The translations under genes and the position numbers were made by a program. The notes beneath the pieces were generated by a model, which had not been told where the DNA came from, did no database searches, and saw only the letters and a list, made by a program, of their open reading frames with translations. Shown here piece after piece: positions 12,826 to 40,667 of a stretch of DNA of 43,633 nucleotides. How positions within the stretch are numbered: position 1 is the stretch's first letter; each line of letters starts with the position of its first letter. The DNA is taken from positions 564,805 to 608,437 of the forward strand of contig NW_014577071.1 in NCBI RefSeq assembly GCF_000485595.1, written 5' to 3'. Source of the DNA: Priapulus caudatus. Taxonomy: Eukaryota > Priapulida > Priapulimorpha > Priapulimorphida > Priapulidae.

Positions 12826-13288
12826 NNNNNNNNNNNNNNNNNNNNNNNNNNNNNNNNNNNNNNNNNNNNNNNNNNNNNNNNNNNNNNNNNNNNNNNNNNN
12901 NNNNNNNNNNNNNNNNNNNNNNNNNNNNNNNNNNNNNNNNNNNNNNNNNNNNNNNNNNNNNNNNNNNNNNNNNNNNNNNNNNNNNNNNNNNNNNNNNNNN
13001 NNNNNNNNNNNNNNNNNNNNNNNNNNNNNNNNNNNNNNNNNNNNNNNNNNNNNNNNNNNNNNNNNNNNNNNNNNNNNNNNNNNNNNNNNNNNNNNNNNNN
13101 NNNNNNNNNNNNNNNNNNNNNNNNNNNNNNNNNNNNNNNNNNNNNNNNNNNNNNNNNNNNNNNNNNNNNNNNNNNNNNNNNNNNNNNNNNNNNNNNNNNN
13201 NNNNNNNNNNNNNNNNNNNNNNNNNNNNNNNNNNNNNNNNNNNNNNNNNNNNNNNNNNNNNNNNNNNNNNNNNNNNNNNNNNNNNNNN
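12826..13288. other. Assembly gap (463 N)
   Basis: Run of N. It separates the end of repeat copy 2 from a microsatellite stack. It could hide a short 5' exon of the receptor gene, but nothing in the sequence shows this. Confidence 0.99.
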
Positions 13289-13962
13289 GACATAGGATGA
13301 GAGATCGAGAGGAGAGTGGAGTGATGGAGAGATGTACTTGTCATGTGTATGGATAGTGCGATGGATGGATGAGATGATGGAGCCAACTGGCGAATGGGGA
13401 TGGGATGGATGGGACTGGTAAGGATGGATGGATGGATGGATGGTGGATGGATGGATGGATGGATGGATGGATGGATGGGATGGATGGATGGATGGTATGG
13501 ATGGCATGGATGGTTGGAATGAATAATTATATAAATAGATGGATAGATTGATTATGATAGATTAAATAGATAAATGAGATAGATTAGATAGAATAGATAG
13601 ATAGGTAGATAGATAGATCAGGACAGACAAGATAGATAGATAGTCGAGAAGAGACGAGAGAAAGAAGAAGCATGAGCGAGATGGAAGAGAAGCGATGAGA
13701 GCGAGAGCGCTAGAGAAAGAGAGAGAGAGAGATGAGAGAGAGAGGAGAGAGAGAGAGAGGAGAGAGAAGAGAGAGCGAGAGAGGAGAGGAGGAGAGAAGA
13801 GAGAGAGAGAGAGAAAGAGAAAGAGAAAGAGAGAGAGACGAGAGCAGGAGATGAGAGAGAGAGAGAAAGAAAGCGAGAGGCCGAGCAAGAGAATATATAT
13901 ATAGTGATTAAATAGTATATATATAATATATATATATAAAATATATATTTATATATATAGAA
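13289..13962. repeat. Stack of four microsatellites: GGAT, GATA, GA, TA
   Basis: Consecutive tracts of (GGAT)n (about 13330-13515), (GATA)n (13550-13645), (GA)n (13655-13890) and (TA)n (13893-13960). Apparent open frames are Ser/Leu or Arg/Glu composition artefacts. Confidence 0.92.
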
Positions 13963-15379
13963 GGGGTTGGTCGACGAGGACGGAACTCTTACGTTTCAAT
14001 ACTCAAACGGCTATCTTATAGAAAGTGCTATTGATTTCTTATCTCTATCTATATTATCTCTCCCCTCGCAGATATGGCGATTGTTCGCACTGACCCTATC
14101 TCTACTAAATATTGGTTTTAAAGTCAATCGCTCTAATTACATTCCGTGCGCAATATCCGAATGGCGCGAAACATAACTGTCGTATAGAATCTTCTTCTTA
14201 CATGACCCATGAGGCCATGTGACATCTGGCTCTCTACTAAAATAGTATATAATTACTCAGTAGATGACCGTAAAATTGACAATAACCGGACGATTCAATG
14301 ACCCGAGTTTGCTACGGCCCCGTTCGCTTCATTCACTATATCTCGCAACTCAACTCAAATACGAATGGTAATGGTAAATGGTTAGATGGTCGGGGGGGGG
14401 ATCGATCATTATTGTACAGAAGTAGAATATGTCAACCACGGTCAGACGGGTATAGGCATCTCGACAGTCTGAGCAACGCATTATTCAGCGATGGAATTTA
14501 AAATTATAATTAAAATTAAAACGGGGGATGTTTTCCTGATTTTTCTAGACGTTCAAGTTACGTTAGAATTTTAATCAAACAGCTTATACCTGAGAATTGC
14601 GCTGATGATTCCTTCTCTTTGCCCCAAATCACATCGAATAAAACACGGGTCTTTGCTCCAAAAAATTCATCCCATCGGCTAAAAAATTTCTTGCACTGAA
14701 AATCATGTGTGATAACAAGTGAATAATGGATTCCGTTTATAATGGGAAAGAGATTTTACGTTAAAGAGATTGTGCATACAAATTGATTATGATCGCCATG
14801 AGTAGTTAGGCAGGCAAACACAACTCTGTGCTTGAAAAATTTGCATATGCATGAATACGGTTAAGTTTAATCACAATTTAGCAGTCGCTACAGTCAGTTT
14901 CATGGTATTTGCATCGTGAAAAAAAAATAAAGGTTAAGCAAATAAATACCTTGCATTATTTCACTCCCTGGATCTAAAGCGTTTTTTTAACCGCTGAATC
15001 TATAATACTTAATTACTTATTCATAAGTACGTGATAATGTGATTGCTGACTTAAAAATTAATAAAAAGCAAGCGATTTCGTTCCTAAATATATTATAATA
15101 TTAACAAAAGATTTCAGCGCGTCTATTTCTCAATTATTAACCGCGTTTGCCAATGGAATTGCAGTAAAACTGTAAACACATCGACGGCCATACGCGATGT
15201 GCAGAACCTGCAACTATAGCGAAAACAACGAAATTCTCGTCCCTCTTAAAAAAAAATTCTCGTCCGTTTTCCTGGAATCATAAATATCACTCACTCCGTT
15301 AGACTTTTCTCCCCAAATCTCGCACCGGGAAGGGAGGAGGGGGTAAGGGGGCATACGCATAGTAACATCAGCGGTGTAT
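13963..15379. other. AT-rich single-copy DNA upstream of the first visible exon
   Basis: Presumed intron of the receptor gene. I looked for the preceding exon, which in this family encodes the LRPNFGG and SEVNM segments of the extracellular domain, and did not find it. Open frames at 13967-14176 and 14298-14501 have no similarity I can recognise. Confidence 0.5.
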
Positions 15380-15730
15380 AATATAGACATCTATTTTATA
15401 CACATAGACAGACATATAATACAGACATCTATTTTATACACATAGACAGACATATAATACAGACATCTATTTTATACACATAGACAGACATATAATATAG
15501 ACATCTATTTTATACACATAGACAGACATATAATATAGACACCTATTTTATACACATAGACAGACATATAATATAGACACCTATTTTATACACATAGACA
15601 GCCATATAATATAAACATCTATTTTATACACATAGACAGACATGTAATATAGAGTCCATAATAGAAAATTATTGGACTCTTGGACCATTATGGACTCTTG
15701 ACATAATATAGACATCTATGTTATACATAT
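15380..15730. repeat. 38-bp tandem repeat interrupted by a hairpin
   Basis: About seven near-identical 38-bp units containing ATCTATTTTATACACATAGA run from 15380 to 15652. A roughly 50-base segment with inverted arms GAGTCCATAAT and ATTATGGACTC then interrupts the array. A last partial unit follows (15704-15730). The array ends about 50 bases before the splice acceptor of the first visible exon. Confidence 0.93.
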
Positions 15731-15779
15731 CGCACAAAGCTACCCCTTCACGTCATCTCTCTTCCATCGTTTGACGCAG

Positions 15780-31836
<16,057 letters not shown>

Positions 31837-32448
31837 CAATGGACGCTGGGAGAGACAGACGTGTGTGCGTGCGTGCGTGCGTGTGCGTGTGTATGTGTGT
31901 GTACTAAGCGCGTTAAACGTCACGACAAGTTACGCACTTTTACCGTACGCCTAGAAAATGACGTTTTTTTGTAATAATTCACTACGGGATAACTCGTTCG
32001 ATCGCTATCTTCGCCCGCGTATGCATTAAGTGATAGGGAGCAACTAGAAATATGAAGGAATCGATATACCACAAGTACGAGGAAAGTCAACGAAGGTCAA
32101 CCAATGACTTGTACGATGTGTGAATTATCACGTCGCCGCGGTTTTTAATTTCAAAGCGAGCGATTTACTTGCGACATATTTACTAAATTTGCAGTTTAAT
32201 AATGAACAACTTATCGTTGTATACATAAATAGCAATTAATTTCGCATGCAATCAAGCTACTGTGTTTTGTGATACGCCGCGGTGTTGATCAGGTACGACG
32301 AGAAATTACTATCAGATTTCTGCTAGGCGCGAATTACTGTTGAAATGCTGGCAGATAATTGCTAACACCTTCAAGTTTGAAAATGATGTCAATTAGAAGG
32401 CGAGACAGCGACCGCTACCGCGCCAGAATCTTGCCAAAGGACGATGTA

Positions 32449-32454
32449 AATAAA
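32449..32454 (+). terminator. Candidate polyadenylation signal of the GABA receptor gene
   Basis: First clear AATAAA after the stop codon, 613 bases downstream. A second lies at 33168-33173. Which is used cannot be told from sequence alone. Confidence 0.35.
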
Positions 32455-33300
32455 TCAAGTTGAACCCGAGATTTAATTTTCATTAAATCCGTTTATGTTT
32501 TCTACGGGTGATTTACGGCGTGGGGAAACGTGCGCGCAAGCTCACACTCGAAACGAACGTGCCTCACGCTACGATAATGCGTGGTTATCGAATGCATTTT
32601 TGTGCATATTTGCGATAAATGGACTGCCTATATTCAACATGTAAAAGATCGATACACATGCTGTATAGGCTGTTAACCATTTTTTGCGTTCACTTCAAAG
32701 CGGGCGGGTATACTACTAAATCTAGTTGACGCTACGTTAATGCTGACTGGAAAAGGGGGGAACTCTGACAGGATGGAAGTAATGCGTTGGTTGCGTGCGC
32801 GATCAAAATGTAATAGGCGTGAAAGGCGCCGGCGTTAAATATTTGCTACTTCTTTGTTACTCGTGTTCCTTTGTGTTGAGGATTACTGGTATGTGCCGTC
32901 GCACTCGTAATGACTGGGCGAATGACGTTGTTGCGATTACATCGTTTGGTGAGTGTGGATAGACAGAGAGCGCATGTGTAAGTATGGAAACGAGATCTAG
33001 GCTTACACATCTCTCGGTGTTCGGCGGCAGATTGTGTCCACTACAAATATTGAGTGAAATTGTTTCGCTTGCTACGGCTGCAAGCGCGCAGATTTCGTTA
33101 TTATCTACTATATACATTTGTATAAAAACGATTCAATTGTTATTTACAAGTATGAAGAATGTTAGTAAATAAAAACAACAACAATAATAATCAGTATCGT
33201 TATGTAAATCTCTGCAAATAATTATCATCGCGCCACAAACTTTCTATCACCTCTCTTCGCGTTGAGATTATGAACGCGACGATGAGCGTATATTTATGTT

Positions 33301-33522
33301 TAGTTTTGGAGCCCGTTTTCAGAAACAAAATTAGTCTTAACGTTAGTCTTAACACTTACATTTTTTTTCGTTGACCGTCGACAGCGTTTTGTTTCGTATT
33401 GTTATCAGGAAAGCTGCTACGATTTTTCATTCAGGTAACGTCGCAGCGTTTCTGTCGACGGTCTAAGAGAAAAAAGTCAATGTTAAGATTAATGTTGTTT
33501 CTGACAACGGGTCTCTGAGTTA
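33301..33522. mobile_element. MITE-like inverted-repeat element
   Basis: Long imperfect inverted arms fold the whole 220-base segment. GCCCGTTTTCAGAAACAAAA at the left pairs with TTGTTTCTGACAACGGGTC at the right. Inside, TTAGTCTTAAC pairs with GTTAAGATTAA, and CCGTCGACAG (33375-33384) pairs with CTGTCGACGG (33452-33461). A TA dinucleotide lies at each outer edge and could be a target duplication. It has no coding capacity. Confidence 0.72.
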
Positions 33523-34714
33523 CAGACAAATCTATAAAAACCGGGTTTTATGCGAAGAAACGCTAGGTTTGATTGCGTTGAGGCGTGATTTGAAACACCA
33601 ATTACATGCAAAATATCGAACAAATGAACCTAGTTTGCAAACCACCCCTCGTTCTCACCGGCCTCCCCCAGGCACCAGTCTCAAGGCATATATATTTCTT
33701 CAACTGTTTCACATTCGTACACCATTTCCTCACTCTAAATTCATAATATTGACATTAATATTCTACGTTCTCGTAAAATAATAACAGAAGTTTATTCGTT
33801 CCGGATAATCGCACGTGGGTAGTTTGATAGGGACATTTCGCACGCAGGGCAGTTTACCGTTACGTATCAAAACCTACAACCTTGAGACCAATTGTTTCGC
33901 TGCATATAGGTTGTAACGTATAAAAAAACAACGGTGTACCCTGTAGACCAAAACGCACCAGAAAGAATAGTAGGATTACTAGTAAATTTTCATTTACTTC
34001 CCGATTTCTAATGATTACAATATATTCCATATTCATGCACATACAGCGTGATAAAACAAAATGATACAACACGATACAATATGAAACAATAACACAGTCC
34101 TATCGTTATTGAACATTCGAAAGCGATTGTATAATACCAGCATAGCGCAACATTCAAATCGGTTCCTAACATGGTAATGCAAGCTCAGTAAAACTATATA
34201 ATTGCGAAGAGTAGTCATCAAGTGAACGTTTGACACACTCAAAAGTATGTGCTAATATATTATTGATTTCTTTTGCAAAAAATATTAAAAAACCCCGATG
34301 GATGAAACTAACTGCGTTTCATAATAACAATACAATTTTACATTCAATCCCTCAATATAAAAGTCCGCTGTTAACATCAATAGTGAATTAACCGCTACAG
34401 GATGTCACAAATTAATAACATATTAGCCATCACCACTTATTTACTACGTAACTCTACGTCTTCAAATTCATTTTCCCTGGAGCACCAATCTACCAATGAT
34501 AAGTGTACAGCGACCTCTAGTGAGAACTGACGTTCCGTCCACACACTATTTAAGTGGAATTCACCAATAGATGGCGTCCATAAGCAGCAAGCTTGAATTA
34601 GTATGGCGCAAATTTATTGAAAATACTTAAAAAGTTGCAGTGCATGCACAACAAGGCAAAAAAGTCAAAACCGGTTGGTGTTGACTAGACGCAGAGCTAT
34701 TACAGAATATAAAT

Positions 34715-34766
34715 AATTTTATCTCACAATTTTATCTCACAATTTTATCTCACAATTTTATCACAC
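34715..34766. repeat. 13-bp tandem repeat
   Basis: Four units of AATTTTATCTCAC; the last has one change. Confidence 0.95.
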
Positions 34767-35499
34767 ACTCATTAAATATGATCAGGCCACTGTAGAACTT
34801 CTACGGACGAATAAATATACCGCGATTTGTTCTCATAACTAATATATGGAATTGTTTGTGTACATGTTTAATATTTGTGTTTTTCTTTTTTTTTTAGATA
34901 TAAAATTATGTCGGTTTGGAGCGACTACTAAGTATTGATAATATGTAAACGTGACTCGGCAATTATAATAATAGCACGCGATAAAAGATCAGATATGAAT
35001 AAAGAATTGTAAAGTAACAGACGATATAGCGCACAATAGTTTACGTCGCTGTATTTAAAAAACATTATAGATCATCGATCGCATCACAGCTATGAACCGG
35101 CTTCATCAATTTCCTCGTGATGATATGCGTGTTAACTTTGTGATTTATTCGCCCCATAGGTGTCGCTGCATGGTCTTGCCGGTACGCGCTTTCAACGCGA
35201 TGGGTTTTACGGGGGTGGCCTATCTTGAATTTGTATTATGTATGAATGTACTAGCTGGTACCCGGCGTTGCTCGGAAAAAAACGCGTAGAAACAACTTTT
35301 AGAGCAAATTCAGCCACATATATTTACTTGATTCTAATTGATTTGTAAGATTTAATGTAATTGCCGTCTATGGCATATCAAAAGCCGTATAAAAGTTATA
35401 CTTAATGCACCTTCTATCTATACTTCACCTGCTGAATGCCTGAAAATGACAGTAAAGAATATACCAAGTTGTAAAGAGTACTTACATATTATATTAACT

Positions 35500-35574
35500 G
35501 CGTATACAGTACTTATGCAGTAAACAGCGTATACAGTACTTATGCAGTAAACAGCGTACACAGTATACACGCAG
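35500..35574. repeat. 27-bp tandem repeat
   Basis: Two exact units beginning GCGTATACAGTACTTATGCA, plus a diverged third partial unit. Confidence 0.93.
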
Positions 35575-37941
35575 TTGACAGTGCTTCACCAGCACTCTCA
35601 AATGGACAACTGACTCGCTGACAATCGAGAAACACCAGCTAACGGCTGAGATCAAAGACGAAGCCATTTTTGGCGTAACGCACTGCCGATGCACGTACAC
35701 AGGCGCTATCGCAGAACATGAGATGCAGAATCCCAACATACATTGCGCGTTACGATAACAACCGCCATGTTTAACAACATACTTGTAATATATTACTTGC
35801 ATTAAAATATTAGTTTTTAGTGTAGACTTTTAAATGTGCTTACTACACCAACAGGGTGATAAACTAACAGCGTGGCAAGTTTGGGAGTCCGAAATCAATA
35901 AATGGCGGAATGCCTAGACAAAGTTCGTTTTTTTGTAGTATAAATGTATGAATATATTATATATAATTTACGCCTGTAGCATGTCAATATATCATTTAGC
36001 TTTGACGATGAATATTCCTCGTTGTGTACATGAAACCGACGGAAATTTGTAAATATAAAATAAACAAAACTGAAATAATAGTAAAAAAAAATCTGTTCAT
36101 GGATGCTGCCTATGAATACCAGTTACCTACTAACAAATATTGCTTTACTGTGTTTATCGCAATTCCTGGCATAGATAATGTGTTTATATTTCGGCCCGAT
36201 AAATTAGAATAAAAATACACCAGCACCCAAAGTGTTTTATGTCCAGCTCCTACAAGATGTCAAAATGATTTCTACAGAGTTTATTATAATATATGCTCCT
36301 ACATTTAATCGTTACTATTACGATGATGTCACATTTCAGTTGAATGCAGTTTTGTTACGGACATGGTTAATGACATTTTCACAAGGGCTACTACGTCACT
36401 GACCTATGGCGATATGTCACAAACACAAGACAATACTGGATTATTATAAGCAATAATACCAACATTTCTGCTAATATTGAGTTCCTATCATGCCAAATAA
36501 AAAAAGTGTAATTTACAAATATTATCTGGATAATTTATTATGCGAATTAATAGTATTTACAACACGTTTTTGAACTCATATACCATTCACAGTCTCAAGT
36601 ACCGTCTTGCATCTCTTCACATCGTTTACCTCTCAAGTTGCGTTCTCTACTATACAGTAATATCTGTATTATACAGAATAACAGATTTTGAAAATGGTAC
36701 ATTCAGTATGTGGTATAACACGGAAAAACGTGACTAACCAGAATCCCTCGCTACCATCAGGTATAAGCATTATTCGCTTTACATTATTCCCCTCTTTCTT
36801 TTCCTTTCACCTTCTTTTCCATTCTTCGAATCGTAGTGCCGACATGTGACGTGCGTATATTTCAATACTTAGATAACATTTCGTTGTATGATGTCCATAG
36901 TAATAACGATAGGTTTAGCAGATCGTGCATTTACGCATCACACAAATGGCTATCGAAACGATATCATTTAACGAATACAAAAAGAAACTATAGTTGAGAT
37001 GAATGCTGGGCCTACCCTAATGTCGATATTTCACGTTGAACACTCAAATACTGACGAAGTGGCGTATCGAAAGTCACCCACAAGTAACGTTCAACTATTG
37101 GAAGAGTATTGTATTGCAATCGGACCCGCACGATGCGAGAACCGATTCAGAACACGATCTAAGTAACTCACGCCCGACACCTAGAATCTATAATAAGAAT
37201 TTAAAAAGAGCATACAATTAATGTTTGCTCTGTGGGGAAGAGGGGGGGGGATTATGTGGGGTTAGGGTGAGGGGAGGTAGCTGGGTAGTTAGGGGGATAT
37301 GTAGCTGGAAGGTGTGGCTCCATTGAAACACCGGCTTGTACGTTTGAACATAGAGATTAATTATACATTACGCACGTTTACATAAAAGCTGATTGTCGGA
37401 CGAGTAGTGAAAAAAGCCCTAAACAAAACACTGTCCCTACAAGCGCGTATGCTATATTCGTTCGGCTATAATTATAACGATAATGTTCATCAACATGTAT
37501 ATATTAACACTAACTCTTAAAATGTTAATGAATCGGTCCTGTATTATACAATCACGATCAACCCCACAGCTCGTCCTTATGATACAATTCTCATTAGGCT
37601 AATTACACATAACACGGGTGCAGTCGTTGCCTGTATGTCAACTATACTATCACAGTTGTCAAACGAAATGTTCAACCACGAGGAATAAAATTTTGCTTGT
37701 ATAGACCATGCGCGTCAGACGCGAGGTTCTCACATCATAATCGTATGATTACGATTTTTTTCATTATCGACAGTAACTCCTGTCTGTCGCACGTGCGGCT
37801 AAACCTATGAACGACAAGCGCGTTGTTACTAACGCCATCTTTCGGTATAAAGGCGTACTATTGCGGATGCTTTGCAACTATCGCAATCAGCTATATTGGC
37901 AAACGATGCAGGGCAAGTAGATCACAATGTATGAACAACAC

Positions 37942-38003
37942 ATGATATTATCAAGAGGGTACGATGTACACCCGCGTATCGTATTCTCCTGATAATATTA
38001 TAG
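37942..38003. repeat. Short inverted repeat
   Basis: TGATATTATCAAGAGGGTAC on the left is complementary, with few mismatches, to GTATTCTCCTGATAATATTA on the right. The outer bases resemble the ATTATCAGGAG arms at 28876 and 39294. Confidence 0.65.
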
Positions 38004-38878
38004 TAGAACAATGTATGCCATCGTAGGCATGCGTTACTCGCGGCAAATGACAATTATCAATAGTACTGTGTATGTATACAGTGTATCGTCTTACTAAAAT
38101 ATGTGCGGTTGAGATAGAACTTACTAAAATATGATGGTTTTGTTGTTGCGTGACAATCTCACAACTATTAACCTCAAATAAGGCGCACAACCGACTACCG
38201 TAGTTCACCGTATACATAGCTGAATAATGTAGGTGTGTGTTATCTTTGTAAGTAACCAGTATACGAGTGTTTTCGTGTTATAAGCACTGTGATCGACATA
38301 TATATAATTTACACGTTAGCCAGTTGTAATATACATTGGTGTGATGCGCGCGCTTCCAGGGCTGTTCGCAAACTACAAGTGTTGAGATCATTATAAATTC
38401 ACGTCACGTGAGCGCGTTGCAACCTCGACGCTAAAACCGCGTTCGCGTCTTCTGGTTTTGATCTATTTACACATTATCATGCAAACATATAGCCAGTAAT
38501 TGAACGAAATTGCGTTTACTCTAAGCCGAATAAAAAAAAAAATTCCATTAAGCAAAAAGTTTGCTAAATCCATCTTAAATTTCTTTTCGCGTTTTCTGTG
38601 ATAGCGGCACAACGAAAACATGGCCGTCGGATCATGGCGCGTTCACTCGAACATCCGCGAGCACTGTCGCGCCCTCTACAACGCATTCCGCGCAGACGAA
38701 AACCGAAACAAAAAGCACCCCACCCTACCTCCCTCCCCTCCCTTCCCTCCCTCTCTTCCTCCCCTCCCTCCCCCCATTTAAATTTATAGCGGCGAATACT
38801 TTAACACACGGTATATATACGACATACGAGATAACATTCGCACCGAACGTAAAAACGCTTGGCGGCGCACGAAAACAC

Positions 38879-39250
38879 TCAACTCTCCGTGTCTTCGCTC
38901 GGTCCGTCATGTTTCTCCAGCACGGCGGCCGCCTTCTGTAGCTGCACGGTCCAGAAGAGAGCGTTGAATATCGTGTAGATCAGCGGGAAGAGGAAGCGAC
39001 TGTATTTATCGATGTCGCTCGCCGTCACGCTCCGAGAGCGCGACAGACGTCCGCAGCAGCAGTAGTCGCGCCCGTGCTGGTAGGGTGTGATGTCGCCTAG
39101 CTCAATGTCGACCGGATGCAAGTCCTGGTGAGCGTTTGCGTTCGGTACCGCTACGTGGCGCTGGTTCACGGAATTGTTAACAGGCGGGTGGCCGTGCCCC
39201 GGACACCCGGGCTGATGCACGACTTTAGACTGGACGGAAAACTTTCCTTC
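38879..39250 (-). CDS. Last exon of a second Cys-loop anion channel subunit (RDL/GRD-like)
   Basis: On the - strand the TCGTTGCAG acceptor precedes 372 nt in phase 0, giving 123 residues and TGA. The end of the TM3-TM4 cytoplasmic loop is rich in His, Pro and Asn and has a CCC triplet (residues 64-66). SDIDKYSRFLFPLIYTIFNA (residues 78-97) then leads through TM4 to FWTVQL. A 19-residue tail ends SEDTES. The DIDKYSR-FP-FN-W pattern is diagnostic for TM4 of GABA/glycine-type subunits and closest in my recollection to RDL. One exon with a divergent loop cannot separate RDL, GRD or another class. Upstream exons lie beyond the right edge. Confidence 0.85.
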   Translation of the reverse strand, partial: EGKFSVQSKVVHQPGCPGHGHPPVNNSVNQRHVAVPNANAHQDLHPVDIELGDITPYQHGRDYCCCGRLSRSRSVTASDIDKYSRFLFPLIYTIFNALFWTVQLQKAAAVLEKHDGPSEDTES

Positions 39251-39265
39251 CTGCAACGAGAACAA

Positions 39266-39460
39266 ATGGTTCAATATAGTACAGACCTGATAGTATCAGG
39301 AGTGTATAACATAGACGTGTAGACGTGTTGAGATATAAGAAATGCTTGAAGAAGATTATAAATATAGAGATGATCGAGAAAATATATAAGAAATGGTTGA
39401 ATATAATATAGACCTGATCGTGTTAAAAGTGTATAATATAGACGTGTAGACGTGTAATAT
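39266..39460. repeat. Tandem duplication with about 126-bp period
   Basis: The segment starting ATGGTTCAATATAGTACAGA (39266) recurs as ATGGTTGAATATAATATAGA (39393), and both copies run on to GACGTGTAGACGTGT. The first copy begins only 16 bases outside the exon acceptor of the - strand gene. Confidence 0.85.
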
Positions 39461-39526
39461 ATATAGGAGTGTATAGTATAGATATAATATATAGTTATAA
39501 TATATCTATATTATACACTCCTGATA
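39294..39526. repeat. Inverted-repeat element of the TATCAGGAGTGTATAA family
   Basis: Left end TATCAGGAGTGTATAACATA and right end TATTATACACTCCTGATA are near-perfect complements 233 bases apart. Internal partial copies occur near 39427 and 39466. Related to the hairpin at 28876-28934. Confidence 0.7.
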
Positions 39527-40317
39527 ATATAGTAGGTTAGACGCGTGGGTAAGGCACGAAACAGCCAACTCGACGTTATTTTAGTGAATTTTCCACCCTA
39601 TACTTAGTTTCTTACGCGTGCGCATAGTGCGCTATACCCGGAGTAAGGAGAAGCAAAAATAAAAAGAGCAAACTCAAAACGCGAACGGATGAATATAATC
39701 AGTAAAGAAGACGACGAGCAGAAAGAAACCACCGCATGGAAAGCCGAGCAGAGAAGCGCGACGAGAGAGATCAGAGATACGCTATGTAAATAGCGATGAC
39801 GAATGATGGGTAGCTAATGAAGTACAGGGATGTATGGCTAATCAGTCTAGGGTACCCGTCGTTACTGACGCCTCCTTAGTTATCACTCGTTCGCAGACTT
39901 ACGCATGAAAGACGAGAAATCCCGACAAGTATTGACGCGGGTTTTTTTCCCCAGCGCGATAGCGTGAAATCATACTCGCTGTGTGCGCATGCGCTGTCGC
40001 CACAGCATTACTAATGTAATCAATTGTGAAGTTGATCGCAGTCGACGGAGAACGTATAGGAGCATAATGAAATTACTGCTACGGTATAGCTTTGATATAT
40101 CGAAGCTTGCTTACTCATGTAGATCGGGCCCTCCGGTGCACGTTTAGAAATAGAATGATATATGAATCTCTCACGTGGAAAGAAAATGGTCTCTTTGAGT
40201 CGATGGTGGAGCGTGCAATCATCACCACAGTCACGATTCAAATATTCACAGCGGGAGGCGACGACATCAATTATGTATGCAGCGCATCCTTGTCAGCTAT
40301 ATAGGACGAATATAGCC

Positions 40318-40362
<45 letters not shown>
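40318..40362. repeat. TA dinucleotide tract
   Basis: About 40 bases of pure (TA)n. Confidence 0.95.
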
Positions 40363-40363
<1 letters not shown>

Positions 40364-40667
40364 CCGGGGCGGATGACGACCGGCGGCAGGTGCAAGTTGC
40401 CCCCCCCCCTCTCCCCCTCATCCCTTTCAACGGCGACGGGTTATTTGCGCCAATCGACGTCTACCAGTGAAGAGTCGATCAACGTTCGAACAATCAATTA
40501 TAATGCCCACGAATCGCACTGATGCCTCGCGAAGATCCGCCAGTATTAACTTCAGAGACATTATCTGAGCCTTCACTCTAGGGTAGCGAGTTGTTCGGTT
40601 TACTTTGAAACATCTTATTAACATCAGAGGGCCGGCTTCTGATCAATATGCAACCGCGACTGACTAA

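Larger units (their letters stand above)
31837..38878. other. Intergenic region between two convergent receptor genes
   Basis: Presumed 3' UTR of the + strand gene, then AT-rich DNA. A GTGC microsatellite (31860-31905), an inverted-repeat element, tandem repeats and hairpins are listed separately. No open frame here has a recognisable domain, and I see no RNA gene. Confidence 0.7.

Noticed and set aside
13967-14501. Candidate upstream exon of the GABA receptor gene
   Set aside because: Translations lack the LRPNFGG and SEVNM segments expected before DYTLTLYL, and phases do not fit.
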